Positions 31,289-39,689 are shown, counted from the stretch's first letter. The stretch: 64,000 nt of DNA from DATIBQ01 sp964573395 (GCA_964573395.1 CAZNJI010000003.1:1-64000); one strand, 5' to 3'. Translations and numbers: made by a program. Notes: generated from the sequence alone by a model not told the origin.

Positions 31289-32356
31289 TTAAATTCCTTC
31301 CGCCTTGAGCTGCTCGATGATTTCTTTCGCGCGCTTTGAAAGTTTTTCCGGAAGCTTGATGTTGAGCTTAATCACAAAATCGCCGCGCTTCTGGCCCATT
31401 GGCACGCCGTAATTCTTCAGCGTTACCGTGCTGCCGATTTTCGATCCTGCCGGAATGGTAACCGGAACGCTGCCATCAAGCGTTTCAACCGCATACTGAG
31501 CGCCCAGGAGCGCATCGGTAAGCTTAATGTCGAGCGTCGTTACTAATTTTGATCCGTCGCGATAGATGCTTCCATGTTTCGCTACGGTTATGCGCAGGTA
31601 CAGATCGCCTGTTTTGCCTCCTTTTACTGCCTCGCCCATGCCGCCCAAGCGGAGCATTTCGCCGTCTTGAACGCCTGCGGGAATGACGATCGTTACCTTG
31701 TTAGAATCTTTCGTTACGCCTGCCCCCTTACAAGTTTCGCATGGCGTTTCCGGAATTTTGCCAGCCCCCGCGCAATTGTCGCAGGTTCGCGTTGTTGCAA
31801 TCGAGCCAAGGAACGTTCGCTGCATGTCGCGAATGGTTCCGTGCCCGTTACATTTCGAACAGGTTTTCAGTTTTGTGCCTGGTTTTGCGCCTGATCCGTC
31901 GCAAGTTTTGCACGTTGCAGTGCGCTTGAGTTCAACCGTCTTTTCAGCGCCGAAGACCGCCTCTTTAAAAGAAAGCGATACGTCAACCTGCAAGTCTCTG
32001 CCGCGCGTAGCACGGCTGCGTGATCCGCCGCCGAAAAATTCCCCGAAAATGTCGCCCAGATCTACGCCGAAGCCACCATCCTGCTGGAAGCCGGAAAAAT
32101 CGAACCCGCCAAATCCCTGCCCGCTGCCAAAACCACCCTGGCCCTGGCCGTAATTCGCGCCGAAACTGTCGTACTGCGAGCGTTTCGCATCATCTGAGAG
32201 CACTTGGTATGCCTCGTTTACTTCTTTGAATTTAGAAGCATCTCCGCCTTGCTTGTCGGGATGGTACTGGTGCGCGAGTTTTCGAAACGCCTTCTTAATC
32301 TCTTCTTTCGAGGCGCCTTTGCTCACTCCTAAAATTTCATAGTAGTCCTTCCCCAT
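31289..32356 (-). CDS. dnaJ: Chaperone DnaJ
   Basis: A 355-residue type I Hsp40. The J domain has HQYHPDKQGG, then comes a Gly/Phe-rich linker, four zinc repeats (CKTCDGSG, CSKCNGHG, CDNCAGAG, CETCKGAG) and the two substrate-binding beta domains. It stimulates DnaK. The TATAAT of a TTGAAA-N16-TATAAT promoter ends 8 nt before the ATG at 32356, so the mRNA should be leaderless; a GTG 6 nt upstream lies too close to the expected transcription start. Confidence 0.97.
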   Translation of the reverse strand: MGKDYYEILGVSKGASKEEIKKAFRKLAHQYHPDKQGGDASKFKEVNEAYQVLSDDAKRSQYDSFGANYGQGQGGFGSGQGFGGFDFSGFQQDGGFGVDLGDIFGEFFGGGSRSRATRGRDLQVDVSLSFKEAVFGAEKTVELKRTATCKTCDGSGAKPGTKLKTCSKCNGHGTIRDMQRTFLGSIATTRTCDNCAGAGKIPETPCETCKGAGVTKDSNKVTIVIPAGVQDGEMLRLGGMGEAVKGGKTGDLYLRITVAKHGSIYRDGSKLVTTLDIKLTDALLGAQYAVETLDGSVPVTIPAGSKIGSTVTLKNYGVPMGQKRGDFVIKLNIKLPEKLSKRAKEIIEQLKAEGI

Positions 32357-32364
32357 ATGCACGC

Positions 32365-32392
32365 ATTATACTGAAAAGTACGATTTTTTCAA
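32365..32392 (-). promoter_or_regulatory. dnaJ promoter TTGAAA-N16-TATAAT
   Basis: -35 at 32392-32387 and -10 at 32370-32365 on the minus strand, directly behind a terminator. Expected leader 0-2 nt. Confidence 0.75.
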
Positions 32393-32394
32393 TC

Positions 32395-32424
32395 AAAAAA
32401 GAGCCGAATATTCGGCTCTTTTTT
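32395..32424. terminator. Palindromic bidirectional terminator
   Basis: A 30-nt perfect palindrome with AAAAAA and TTTTTT ends and core GAGCCGAATATTCGGCTC. It closes the grpE-dnaK-small ORF transcript before dnaJ. Confidence 0.85.
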
Positions 32425-32428
32425 GCTG

Positions 32429-32506
32429 TTATCGATGTCGCATCGATACGGTTTTCCCTGCCCGCTTGCTCTTTTTCTTGGCTGCAATTTTTCGTTTTTT
32501 ATTCAT
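32429..32506 (-). CDS. Very basic 25-residue peptide between dnaK and dnaJ
   Basis: The peptide begins MNKKRKIAAKKKSKRAGKT and ends VSMRHR, with half of its residues Lys or Arg. It starts 18 bp after the dnaK stop and ends just before a terminator. Such composition fits an RNA-binding or ribosome-associated mini-protein, but I recognise no family. A chance ORF of this length cannot be excluded. Confidence 0.45.
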   Translation of the reverse strand: MNKKRKIAAKKKSKRAGKTVSMRHR

Positions 32507-32523
32507 ATGGTCATATTAGCACA

Positions 32524-34401
32524 TTATTCTTTTGGCTCTTCCGGCTCTTCTTTCACTTCAGCTTCTTTTGGTTCAGCATCAGCCGGAGGAGTCTGGCTTC
32601 CCTGTTTAGCAATATGCTCGCCAATCTTTTGCATTTCGGTTGAAAGCTCGGCTGTTTTGGTTTTTATTGCTTCCAGGTCGTTTCCGTCTTTCACAGCTTT
32701 CAGTTCAGTAATTTTTCCTTCAACGGCAGTTTTGATTTCTTCGGTAATCGCATCTTTATGTTCAGTCAGCGCCTTCTCCGCGGCAAAAATGTTCATATCC
32801 GCTGTATTGCGCGCATCAACAAGATCTTTCTTCTTCTTGTCTTCTTCGGCGTGCGTGTCCGCATCTTTCTTCATGCGTTCGATGTCCTCCGGCGTGAGCC
32901 CTGAGCTTGCTTCGATGCGAATCGATTGTTCTTTGCCGGTTGCCTTGTCTTTTGCCTTTACGTTTAGGATGCCGTTCGCATCAACGTCGAACGTTACCTC
33001 AACTTGCGGCATGCCGCGCGGCGCCGGCGCAATGCCGTCGAGCACGAATTGCCCGAGCGATTTATTATCCGTTGCCATCGGGCGCTCGCCCTGCACCACG
33101 TGGATTTGCACCGATGTCTGATTATCGGCAGCAGTTGAAAATACCTGCGACTTCGACGTTGGAACGGTGGTATTGCGCTCAATCAAGTGCGTTGCAACGC
33201 CCCCGAGCGTTTCAATGCCCAGAGAGAGCGGAATGACGTCAAGGAGCAACACGTCGCGAACGTCTCCCTGCAGCACGCCGCCCTGGACTGCCGCCCCAAG
33301 CGCGACCACCTCATCCGGGTTGATGGAACGATTCGGCTCTTTGCCGAAAAATGTTTTCACTTCCTCAACGAGCTTCGGCATGCGCGTCTGGCCTCCCACT
33401 AGAATCACCTGGTCGATGTCGGCGATCTTGAACGGAGACGCTTCGATCGTTCGTTTCGTAATTTCAAGCGCGCGCTTAATGAATTCATCGGCAAGCTCTT
33501 CAAGCTTTGCGCGCGTCATTTTCAAGAGCAAGTGGCGCGGCCCTGATGCGTCGGAGGTAATGAACGGAATGTTAATTTCGGTTTCAACCGCAGTTGAGAG
33601 TTCGATTTTCGCCTTTTCTGCCGCTTCATCAAGGCGCTGCAGTGCGAGCGGGTCTTTCGTTACGTCGATGCCGCTTTCCTTCTTGAACTCTTCTGCGATC
33701 CAACTCATGAGCTTCATGTCGATATCGCGGCCTCCCAGGAACACGTCTCCGTCGGTTGCTTTTACTTCAACCACGTCGTCGCTTACTTCAAGCACGGAAA
33801 CGTCGAGCGTTCCGCCGCCGAAATCGAACACAACAATCTGTTCGTTCTTACGGGTATTAAAGCCGTACGCAAGCGCTGCCGCGGTTGGTTCGTTGATGAT
33901 TCGCTTCACGTCGAGCCCGGCAATCGCTCCGGCATCCTTGGTTGCTTTACGCTGGGCATCGTTAAAGTATGCCGGCACGGTAATGATCGCTTCCGTTATT
34001 TTTTCTCCGATCTTCGCTTCAACGTCCGCTTTGATTTTTTGCAGGATCATCGCTGAAATTTCTTCAGGGCGATACTCTTTGTCGCCAAGCTTTACCAGCG
34101 CGCCGCCGTCAGTGCCGCGAGAAACTTGAAACGGAGCGGTTTTGATCATCCGCTGCACTTCCGGATCATCGAAGTTATGCCCCATGAAGCGCTTGATGCC
34201 GTAAATGGTGTTTTGCGGATTCGTCACTGCTTGCCGTTTTGCTAAAAGCCCTACCAGGCGATCGCCATTTTTTGCGGCAGCAACAATGGAAGGGGTCGTT
34301 CGATTCCCTTCGCTGTTCTCGATTATTTTTGGCTGGCCGCCTTCAATGATGGCAACAGCCGAGTTTGTGGTTCCAAGGTCAATTCCAATGATTTTTGACA
34401 T
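32524..34401 (-). CDS. dnaK: Chaperone DnaK (Hsp70)
   Basis: A 625-residue Hsp70. The ATPase domain opens with IIGIDLGTTNSAVAIIEGG and includes VFDFGGGTLDVSVLEV and ILVGGQTRMPKLVEEV; the linker DVLLLDVIPLSLGIETLGG leads to the substrate-binding domain and a helical lid with an acidic tail. With GrpE and DnaJ it folds and protects proteins. It lies 27 bp after grpE, and I see no CIRCE element upstream of the operon. Confidence 0.98.
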   Translation of the reverse strand: MSKIIGIDLGTTNSAVAIIEGGQPKIIENSEGNRTTPSIVAAAKNGDRLVGLLAKRQAVTNPQNTIYGIKRFMGHNFDDPEVQRMIKTAPFQVSRGTDGGALVKLGDKEYRPEEISAMILQKIKADVEAKIGEKITEAIITVPAYFNDAQRKATKDAGAIAGLDVKRIINEPTAAALAYGFNTRKNEQIVVFDFGGGTLDVSVLEVSDDVVEVKATDGDVFLGGRDIDMKLMSWIAEEFKKESGIDVTKDPLALQRLDEAAEKAKIELSTAVETEINIPFITSDASGPRHLLLKMTRAKLEELADEFIKRALEITKRTIEASPFKIADIDQVILVGGQTRMPKLVEEVKTFFGKEPNRSINPDEVVALGAAVQGGVLQGDVRDVLLLDVIPLSLGIETLGGVATHLIERNTTVPTSKSQVFSTAADNQTSVQIHVVQGERPMATDNKSLGQFVLDGIAPAPRGMPQVEVTFDVDANGILNVKAKDKATGKEQSIRIEASSGLTPEDIERMKKDADTHAEEDKKKKDLVDARNTADMNIFAAEKALTEHKDAITEEIKTAVEGKITELKAVKDGNDLEAIKTKTAELSTEMQKIGEHIAKQGSQTPPADAEPKEAEVKEEPEEPKE

Positions 34402-34428
34402 AGTTCTGTAATGTTAAAAAGTGATAAG

Positions 34429-34986
34429 TTATTCTGATTTCAATTTATAGACAGAAACCGTTGCAGGACGAAGTACTGAATTACGGTAGAGATACCCGGG
34501 CTTCAGCACCGTGGCTATCATTCCATCAAGGTCAGGATTATCTGTTTGTGTTTCAGCTACCGCTTCGTGCCGATTCGGATCGAATGGTTTCCCTATGTCT
34601 ACAAATGATGAAAGGCCTCGTGACTCTAAAATTCCTTTCAGCTGTCCGTGGATGTATTCAACGCCGAGTCTCCAGTTCTGGTCGACGGCCTCCCATGTCT
34701 CTTTATTATTGAAGGCGAAGTAAAAACTGTCAAGAACGGGAATGAGGTCATCGAAAAGTGATTCTTCGGCAATCGTTTTAGCGCGGATTTTTACTTCTTC
34801 AATTTGCTTTTGCAAGTTTGCATAATCGGCTCGAGATCGCTGCCAGCCGTCTAAGTACTCCTGGCGCTCTTTTTTAAGTGCCTTTAATTCTTCACGAAGT
34901 GATTTTAGCTTGTTATCCGAACCAAATGCCGCCCCCTCTTCATCGCTCGGTTCGAATGCAACATCATCTCTATTCTCATCTTCCAT
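34429..34986 (-). CDS. grpE: Nucleotide exchange factor GrpE
   Basis: A 185-residue GrpE. A coiled-coil N-terminal half (LKSLREELKALKKERQEYLD) is followed by the conserved beta domain with DIGKPFDPNRHEAVAE and VLKPGYLYRNSVLRPATV. It releases ADP from DnaK. The frame opens at 35025, but the ATG at 34986 starts the acidic conserved part and a TATAGT box lies 19 nt before it. First gene of grpE-dnaK-25-aa ORF. Confidence 0.95.
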   Translation of the reverse strand: MEDENRDDVAFEPSDEEGAAFGSDNKLKSLREELKALKKERQEYLDGWQRSRADYANLQKQIEEVKIRAKTIAEESLFDDLIPVLDSFYFAFNNKETWEAVDQNWRLGVEYIHGQLKGILESRGLSSFVDIGKPFDPNRHEAVAETQTDNPDLDGMIATVLKPGYLYRNSVLRPATVSVYKLKSE

Positions 34987-35116
34987 CCCATTAGAGAGCA
35001 CACAAACTATATCTGTTGTATGCAAATTTAGTGTTATAAATCGACTTTTTATTTATCCCGTTTTACCCTATGCTCCTAACGGGACAGGTACGATTGAGTA
35101 TACTTATTTTTCACAA

Positions 35117-35141
35117 TAAAAAAAGAGCCGGTTATGGCTCA
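35117..35141 (-). terminator. Terminator overlapping the zinc-ribbon gene stop
   Basis: Stem GAGCC/GGCTC with seven Ts on the minus strand. The stop codon lies inside the hairpin. Confidence 0.7.
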
Positions 35142-35368
35142 ATATTTTTTCTTTCAGTTAATCTTTGATGGAACGTCAGCCTTCTGCAACATGCGCACCA
35201 CTCAAGCCGCGGGCTCTTTTTATCAAATTCAGGGACAAAAAAGGTGTTTGGCTCGCTTTTACATTCATTGCAATAATCGAAGACTTCTATTTGTTTTGCA
35301 GGTTTCGTAAAATCAAAGTTAAGTATTGGCTTCGGTGTATGTTCCACGATTTTCGATGGATTATACAT
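35132..35368 (-). CDS. Small zinc-ribbon-like protein, 78 aa
   Basis: Two Cys pairs, DYCNECKSEPN and EWCACCRRLTFH, form a likely zinc ribbon in the C-terminal half; the N-terminal part has a Pro-rich KIVEHTPKPILNFDF. Function unknown. The frame reaches back into rpsI (35419), but the ATG at 35368 lies after the rpsI terminator. A TATAAT overlaps the second and third codons, so the true start could instead be a downstream GTG. Confidence 0.6.
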   Translation of the reverse strand: MYNPSKIVEHTPKPILNFDFTKPAKQIEVFDYCNECKSEPNTFFVPEFDKKSPRLEWCACCRRLTFHQRLTERKNIEP

Positions 35369-35381
35369 TGTTTTGGAAAAC

Positions 35382-35405
35382 AAAAAAGCCCTTCTGGACT
35401 TTTTT
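35382..35405 (-). terminator. Terminator of the ribosomal protein operon
   Basis: Stem AAAAGTCC/GGGCTTTT (one G-T pair) with a T-run on the minus strand right after the rpsI stop. Confidence 0.7.
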
Positions 35406-35808
35406 ATCGCTTGCTCCACTGTGGCGACTTTCGAGCTTTTTTGAGACCGAACTTGCGGCGCTCTTTCACTCGCGGATCGCGCTTCAGGAATCCCGCACGC
35501 TTCAGTTTCGTTTTCGACTCTTCATCTTCGGCAACGAGTACGCGGGCAATGCCGTGGCGGATTGCCTCTGCCTGGCTCTGGATGCCTCCGCCGTTCACGC
35601 GGACAGACACTTCGTAGTGCTTCGCCTCAACGGTGGTAAACGCATCGGTTACTACCTTTTGGAGCTGTGCGGTCGGAAAGTACGATGCGAGATCTTTTCC
35701 GTTAATGTCGTAACTGCTCTTTGCGCTTGCAGAGAGCCGAACGCGGGCCGTTGCCGTTTTTCTGCGTCCTACTGCTTCAGTATAATTTTTCTTTTTCCGT
35801 TCTACCAT
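35404..35808 (-). CDS. rpsI: Small ribosomal subunit protein uS9
   Basis: A 134-residue uS9 with the N-terminal YTEAVGRRKTATARVRL, the middle VRVNGGGIQSQAEAIRHGIA and the invariant C-terminal SKR that contacts P-site tRNA. It lies 7 bp after rplM, the usual L13-S9 pair, at the end of the infA-to-rpsI run. Confidence 0.98.
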   Translation of the reverse strand: MVERKKKNYTEAVGRRKTATARVRLSASAKSSYDINGKDLASYFPTAQLQKVVTDAFTTVEAKHYEVSVRVNGGGIQSQAEAIRHGIARVLVAEDEESKTKLKRAGFLKRDPRVKERRKFGLKKARKSPQWSKR

Positions 35809-35815
35809 ATATCTA

Positions 35816-36160
35816 TTACTCAGTAACGATGAGCTGCTTCATCATTTCGTTTTTAAGCTTATTGTCGGGAAGCATGCCTTTTACCGCTTTCCGGATCACT
35901 TCGCTGTACCCTTTTTTGGTAATGACCGCCGCAAGCGTTTCAACTTTCTGCCCGCCCGGGTACCCGGAATAGCGCACGTATTTTTTTTCAAGCAGTTTCG
36001 GCGCCGCGATTTTGAGCTTGCTTGCATTCGTTACTGCAACCGTATTTCCTGATACGCGATTGCGCACAAAGGTAGCCTGCCCCTTTCCCATGAGCTTCGC
36101 TGCCACGTCAGTGGCGAGGCGGCCGATTGTTTTTCCAGTTGCGTCTACGGTGTAATTCAT
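35816..36160 (-). CDS. rplM: Large ribosomal subunit protein uL13
   Basis: A 114-residue uL13, about 28 residues shorter than the E. coli protein (142). DATGKTIGRLATDVAAKLMG matches the N-terminus, YSGYPGGQKVETL the central loop and AVKGMLPDNKL the C-terminal motif. The missing part is mostly the N-terminal strand and some loop residues. It is placed between rplQ and rpsI. Confidence 0.96.
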   Translation of the reverse strand: MNYTVDATGKTIGRLATDVAAKLMGKGQATFVRNRVSGNTVAVTNASKLKIAAPKLLEKKYVRYSGYPGGQKVETLAAVITKKGYSEVIRKAVKGMLPDNKLKNEMMKQLIVTE

Positions 36161-36190
36161 AATTCAGTGCTTGTGATGGTATCAAAATAA

Positions 36191-36544
36191 TTAAACGAAT
36201 TCAATAACGGCCATTTTGCTCGCATCTCCCTGGCGAGGGGTAAGCTTCACGATGCGCGTGTAGCCGCCTTTGCGCTCGCTGTAACGCGGCGCGATGGAAT
36301 CGACAAGTTTCTTTACTGCCGTTTCGTGATTGTAGAGCGACTTCAACAACAGGCGCCGGGTGGCAAGCGTTGGATTCTTCGCCTTCGTTACCATTTTTTC
36401 TATCTTCGGACGAAGCTCTTTTGCCTTCGCTTCAGTGGTCGTAATACGCTCGTTTTTAATAAGCGACTCAACCAGCCCTTTCATAAGAGCGCTGCGCTGA
36501 TTTTTTGATCGTCCAAATTTTCTGTTTGCGTCGTGATGTCTCAT
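36191..36544 (-). CDS. rplQ: Large ribosomal subunit protein bL17
   Basis: A 117-residue bL17: RHHDANRKFGRSKNQRSALM at the start and the TTEAKAKELRPKIEKMVTKA helix. It follows rpoA by 20 bp as in the standard alpha operon. Confidence 0.97.
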   Translation of the reverse strand: MRHHDANRKFGRSKNQRSALMKGLVESLIKNERITTTEAKAKELRPKIEKMVTKAKNPTLATRRLLLKSLYNHETAVKKLVDSIAPRYSERKGGYTRIVKLTPRQGDASKMAVIEFV

Positions 36545-36564
36545 GTCAGTACAATAAAACCCGA

Positions 36565-37560
36565 TTAATCCTTGAGCGTAAGATTGAAAGCGGCAAGCAC
36601 TTTCTTTATTTCTTGAATTCCCTTCTCTCCGATGCCTTCGATTTCCAAAAGATCGTCAACGTGCTTTCGCGCAACGCCGCCGACGGTTCGAATGTTTGCC
36701 GCAGAAAGCGCGTTGAGCGTTCGAGTTGAAAGGCCAAGCGAATCGATGCGCGTTTTGAGCACGTCGGTAATGTCGGCAGATGATTCTTCAGATGCCGCCT
36801 CCGCTTCCGGAGTCGTTTCTGGAGCCGCCTGCGCGCCAAGTTCTGCCTGTATGTCGGCAATAACCTTGCCGCTATCAACTTCAACGACCGCAGCAAGCTG
36901 TTCAATCATGGTTTTCACCGATTGTTCGAGCGCTTCGCGCGGAGCAATCGTACCGTCAGTTTCAATAACGAGGCGGATGCGGTTATAGTTGGTTTTGTCC
37001 CCTACGCGCATGTCCTCAACATCGTAGCTCACGCGGCGGATCGGAGAAAAAATCGCATCGGTAAAAATGGTGCCGATCTCAGCTTTCTCTTTTTGGTGCT
37101 GTTCGCGCGTCACGAACCCGCGGCCTTTTTCGATCGTAAGCTCCATTGAGAGCGCCGCCTTACTGGTGATTTCGCAAATGTACTGGTCGGTATTAACCAC
37201 TTCAACCTGTCCGGAAGTTTTGAGGTCTGCCGCAGTAATGATTTTCGGACCCTTCACTTCAAGAGTAACTTTAACCGGTTCGTCTCCGACGACGGCAAAA
37301 CGAATGTTTTTTAAATGCAGTAAAATGGTAATGACGTCTTCTTTTACTCCGTCAATCGTTGAAAATTCATGGCTGACGCCGTCGATTTTTACAGCAGTAA
37401 CCGCAGAACCCTGCAAAGATGAGAGAATGATTCGTCGAAGTGAATTTGCCAGCGTATAGCCGTATCCTGGGTAGAGGCCGTCGATCTCATAGATGCCTTT
37501 GAATTTCTCTTCAAGTATCGCTTTTGGCTTGGATGGTAGAATGATGTTGTGCTCGCTCAT
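36565..37560 (-). CDS. rpoA: RNA polymerase subunit alpha
   Basis: A 331-residue alpha subunit. The N-terminal domain has GYGYTLANSLRRIILSS for dimerisation and beta binding. A linker rich in Ala and Glu leads to the C-terminal domain, IDSLGLSTRTLNALSAANIR and LLEIEGIGEKGIQEI, which contacts upstream DNA and activators. Complete in length. It lies between rpsD and rplQ. Confidence 0.98.
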   Translation of the reverse strand: MSEHNIILPSKPKAILEEKFKGIYEIDGLYPGYGYTLANSLRRIILSSLQGSAVTAVKIDGVSHEFSTIDGVKEDVITILLHLKNIRFAVVGDEPVKVTLEVKGPKIITAADLKTSGQVEVVNTDQYICEITSKAALSMELTIEKGRGFVTREQHQKEKAEIGTIFTDAIFSPIRRVSYDVEDMRVGDKTNYNRIRLVIETDGTIAPREALEQSVKTMIEQLAAVVEVDSGKVIADIQAELGAQAAPETTPEAEAASEESSADITDVLKTRIDSLGLSTRTLNALSAANIRTVGGVARKHVDDLLEIEGIGEKGIQEIKKVLAAFNLTLKD

Positions 37561-37608
37561 AGTCCTATATAATACAATTAATTATTAAAAATATCAATAC
37601 CTTCTCTC

Positions 37609-38214
37609 CTATCGGCTATAAAACTCAAGCACGGTATCAAGCTTGAGGAACTGATCATCATGCTTCGCCTTTTCTTTCACCGTCGCCTTGAGCTGTGCAG
37701 GTTCAAGGGTGAGCCATGAAGGCCAAGTGTAGCTCTGTACCTTCTTTTCAAAATCAGTAAACATTGCAGACGTTCGGCTACCATCGCGAACCGCAACAAC
37801 GTCTCCCGGGCGAACCTGATAACTCGGTACGGTAATTTTCTTGCCGTTCACCGTCAGGTGGCCATGGGAAACCATCTGTCGGGTGAACCGGCGGGTATTC
37901 CCGAATCCGAGCCGGTAGGCAACGTTATCAAGGCGAGATTCAAGAAGTTCGTAAAGTTTTTCCACCACTGGCATGCCTTTCACTTGCGTCGCTTCTTTCA
38001 CGTAATTTGAAAGCTGGCGCTCCGAAATGCCGTACGTAAAGCGCACTTTCTGTTTTTCAAGAAGCTGCGCGCCGTAGTCTGAAGGAGCTTTTGCCCGTTT
38101 TCCAGACGAACGAGCCTTCCGCCCTTCAGATTGGACGAATTTCTGCGTTTGGCATTTTTCATATATCGGCGCCCCGAGACGGCGGCAAATTTTATACTGT
38201 GGTTTGTTTTTCAT
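37609..38214 (-). CDS. rpsD: Small ribosomal subunit protein uS4
   Basis: A 201-residue uS4 that begins translation-linked to rpsK (4 bp). KICRRLGAPIYEK is the N-terminal part, FTYGISERQLSNYVKEA the rRNA-binding core and RQMVSHGHLTVNGKKITVPS the S4 domain. It nucleates 30S assembly. Confidence 0.97.
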   Translation of the reverse strand: MKNKPQYKICRRLGAPIYEKCQTQKFVQSEGRKARSSGKRAKAPSDYGAQLLEKQKVRFTYGISERQLSNYVKEATQVKGMPVVEKLYELLESRLDNVAYRLGFGNTRRFTRQMVSHGHLTVNGKKITVPSYQVRPGDVVAVRDGSRTSAMFTDFEKKVQSYTWPSWLTLEPAQLKATVKEKAKHDDQFLKLDTVLEFYSR

Positions 38215-38217
38215 AGG

Positions 38218-38652
38218 CTATACTCGTCGCGGCTTTTTCGGCTTCGGGCCATTATGCGGAACCGGAGTTTTGTCTTTAATGGATAAAAGGTCGATACCGG
38301 TAGCTACGAATGCTCGAACGAGCGGTTCGCGGCCGCTTCCCACCCCTTTCACCACTGCATGCACTTCTTTGATGCCGGCGGTCGTTGCCTTTTCAGCTAA
38401 GATTTCTCCAACTTTTGAAGCGGCAAACGGCGTGCCCTTCTTCGCTCCTTTAAATCCAAGACTGCCGCTTGAAGACCAGAACAGGACGTTTCCTTTTGTG
38501 TCTGACACAATCGCCTTTGTATTGTTAAAAGTCGCTTCCACCGCAAGCTGTGCCGTAGTAATTTTCTTCTTTGGCAGGCGCGACGTAGCGCGAGTGCGCT
38601 TATCCGCATCTACCAACTGACCTTCTTGAGTTGCAATTCGTTTCTTACCCAT
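38218..38652 (-). CDS. rpsK: Small ribosomal subunit protein uS11
   Basis: A 144-residue uS11: ATFNNTKAIVSDTKGNVLFW, TPFAASKVGEILAEKA and the C-terminal DKTPVPHNGPKPKKPRRV with the usual basic end. The N-terminal extension is basic. Standard position between rpsM and rpsD. Confidence 0.97.
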   Translation of the reverse strand: MGKKRIATQEGQLVDADKRTRATSRLPKKKITTAQLAVEATFNNTKAIVSDTKGNVLFWSSSGSLGFKGAKKGTPFAASKVGEILAEKATTAGIKEVHAVVKGVGSGREPLVRAFVATGIDLLSIKDKTPVPHNGPKPKKPRRV

Positions 38653-38662
38653 ATGTTATAGA

Positions 38663-39043
38663 TTATGTCTTTGTTTCCTTACGGCGACCGCTGCCCATGG
38701 TTGCTCGAACGTTTCCGCGAACAGTACGGGAATTAGTCTTCGTTCGCTGACCTTTCACTGGCAGGCGGCGCATGTGCCGGACGCCACGATACGCTTTAAT
38801 ATCTTTTAATCGCTTAATATTTGCAGAAATTTCGCGCTTAAGATTTCCTTCGATCTTCATTTCCTCGATTGCTTTCCGAATCGCATTTTCCTCGTCGATT
38901 GAGAGGTCCTTTGCTTTCTTGCCGAAATCAACCTTAACCTCTTTGAGAACTGACCGAGCAGTCGAATACCCAACGCCATACACGCTCGTGAGTGCAAACT
39001 CGAGACGCTTGTCGTTTGGGATGGTGATACCTGAAATACGCAT
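38663..39043 (-). CDS. rpsM: Small ribosomal subunit protein uS13
   Basis: A 126-residue uS13: RISGITIPNDKRLEFALTSV, then YGVGYSTARSVL and the C-terminal RRLPVKGQRTKTNSRTVRG. It contacts P-site tRNA. It starts 5 bp after the rpmJ stop. Confidence 0.97.
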   Translation of the reverse strand: MRISGITIPNDKRLEFALTSVYGVGYSTARSVLKEVKVDFGKKAKDLSIDEENAIRKAIEEMKIEGNLKREISANIKRLKDIKAYRGVRHMRRLPVKGQRTKTNSRTVRGNVRATMGSGRRKETKT

Positions 39044-39048
39044 ACTAT

Positions 39049-39159
39049 TTACTGTTTCTGCTTATGCTTCGGATTCGAACATATGACAAAAAGATGGTTG
39101 CCGCGCTTAACCATTTTGCATTTGTCACACATTTTTTTTACCGTTGCTCTTACTTTCAT
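39049..39159 (-). CDS. rpmJ: Large ribosomal subunit protein bL36
   Basis: A 36-residue protein beginning MKVRATVKKMCDKCKMVKRG and containing CSNPKHKQKQ at its end. The Cys-Cys-Cys-His zinc site (CDKC, then C and H) matches bL36. It sits between infA and rpsM as in many bacteria. Confidence 0.95.
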   Translation of the reverse strand: MKVRATVKKMCDKCKMVKRGNHLFVICSNPKHKQKQ

Positions 39160-39218
39160 AAATATAGAATCGGGGAATAAAAAAGCGCTCTTTCAAAAGC
39201 TGGGGAATTATACACGAT

Positions 39219-39431
39219 TTAATTTCTTTTGACAATACGGCCTTTTCCCCCGTACGGATCGGCTACCAATTCGACAGAATCGCCCACTAAAACCTTGATT
39301 CGGTGGAGGCGCATCTTCCCGGCAAGATAGGCCAGAATAACACTGCCGTCTTCCAGCTGTACGCGGAAGAGCGTGCTTGGCAATGCTTCTTGGATGATAC
39401 CTTTTACTGTCTTCTCTGCTTCTGCCCCCAT
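39219..39431 (-). CDS. infA: Translation initiation factor IF-1
   Basis: A 70-residue OB-fold protein: GIIQEALPSTLFRVQLEDGS, AYLAGKMRLHRIKVLVGD and VELVADPYGGKGRIVKR, all typical of IF-1. It blocks the A site during initiation. First gene of the ribosomal/rpoA run, behind a TTGACA-N17-TATTAT promoter. Confidence 0.96.
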   Translation of the reverse strand: MGAEAEKTVKGIIQEALPSTLFRVQLEDGSVILAYLAGKMRLHRIKVLVGDSVELVADPYGGKGRIVKRN

Positions 39432-39448
39432 GAGCTTTGTAGGCTTTA

Positions 39449-39477
39449 ATAATAAGAAATATTTTGAATTATGTCAA
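39449..39477 (-). promoter_or_regulatory. Promoter of the infA-rpoA-rpsI operon, TTGACA-N17-TATTAT
   Basis: -35 at 39477-39472 and -10 at 39454-39449 on the minus strand; leader about 12 nt. Confidence 0.75.
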
Positions 39478-39518
39478 ACGTAATCCAAATCTTCTTACTT
39501 TTTTGCCGGAAAAAAGTA

Positions 39519-39564
39519 AGTAAAAAGCCTCTGCCCCTCACCCTGATGCATACTCACGAGGCTT
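39519..39564 (-). terminator. Terminator of the 42144-39690 transcript
   Basis: Stem AAGCCTC/GAGGCTT with a 26-nt loop and five Ts on the minus strand, 125 nt after the stop codon. Confidence 0.55.
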
Positions 39565-39689
39565 GCATTCGCTAACCCTCATAACTTGCTTCGCTTCGAA
39601 CAGATTCGGTTTTCTTTGCAAGAACGCTCATGCTCGCCGGTTCGTATCTGGCACCAGGATTCAAGGGCATTTTAAATTCATTAGTAACA

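Larger units (their letters stand above)
39432..39689. other. Intergenic region of 258 bp between infA and the baseplate-J-like gene
   Basis: Holds the infA promoter, an 11-bp perfect hairpin (39494-39520) without a T-run, and a terminator for the upstream minus-strand gene at 39519-39564. The remaining 125 bp (39565-39689) form a long 3' region of the 39690 gene; I see no gene in it. Confidence 0.6.

Noticed and set aside
34980..35040. CIRCE (HrcA operator) before grpE
   Set aside because: The region has GAGAGCAC-like bases but no TTAGCACTC-N9-GAGTGCTAA inverted repeat.
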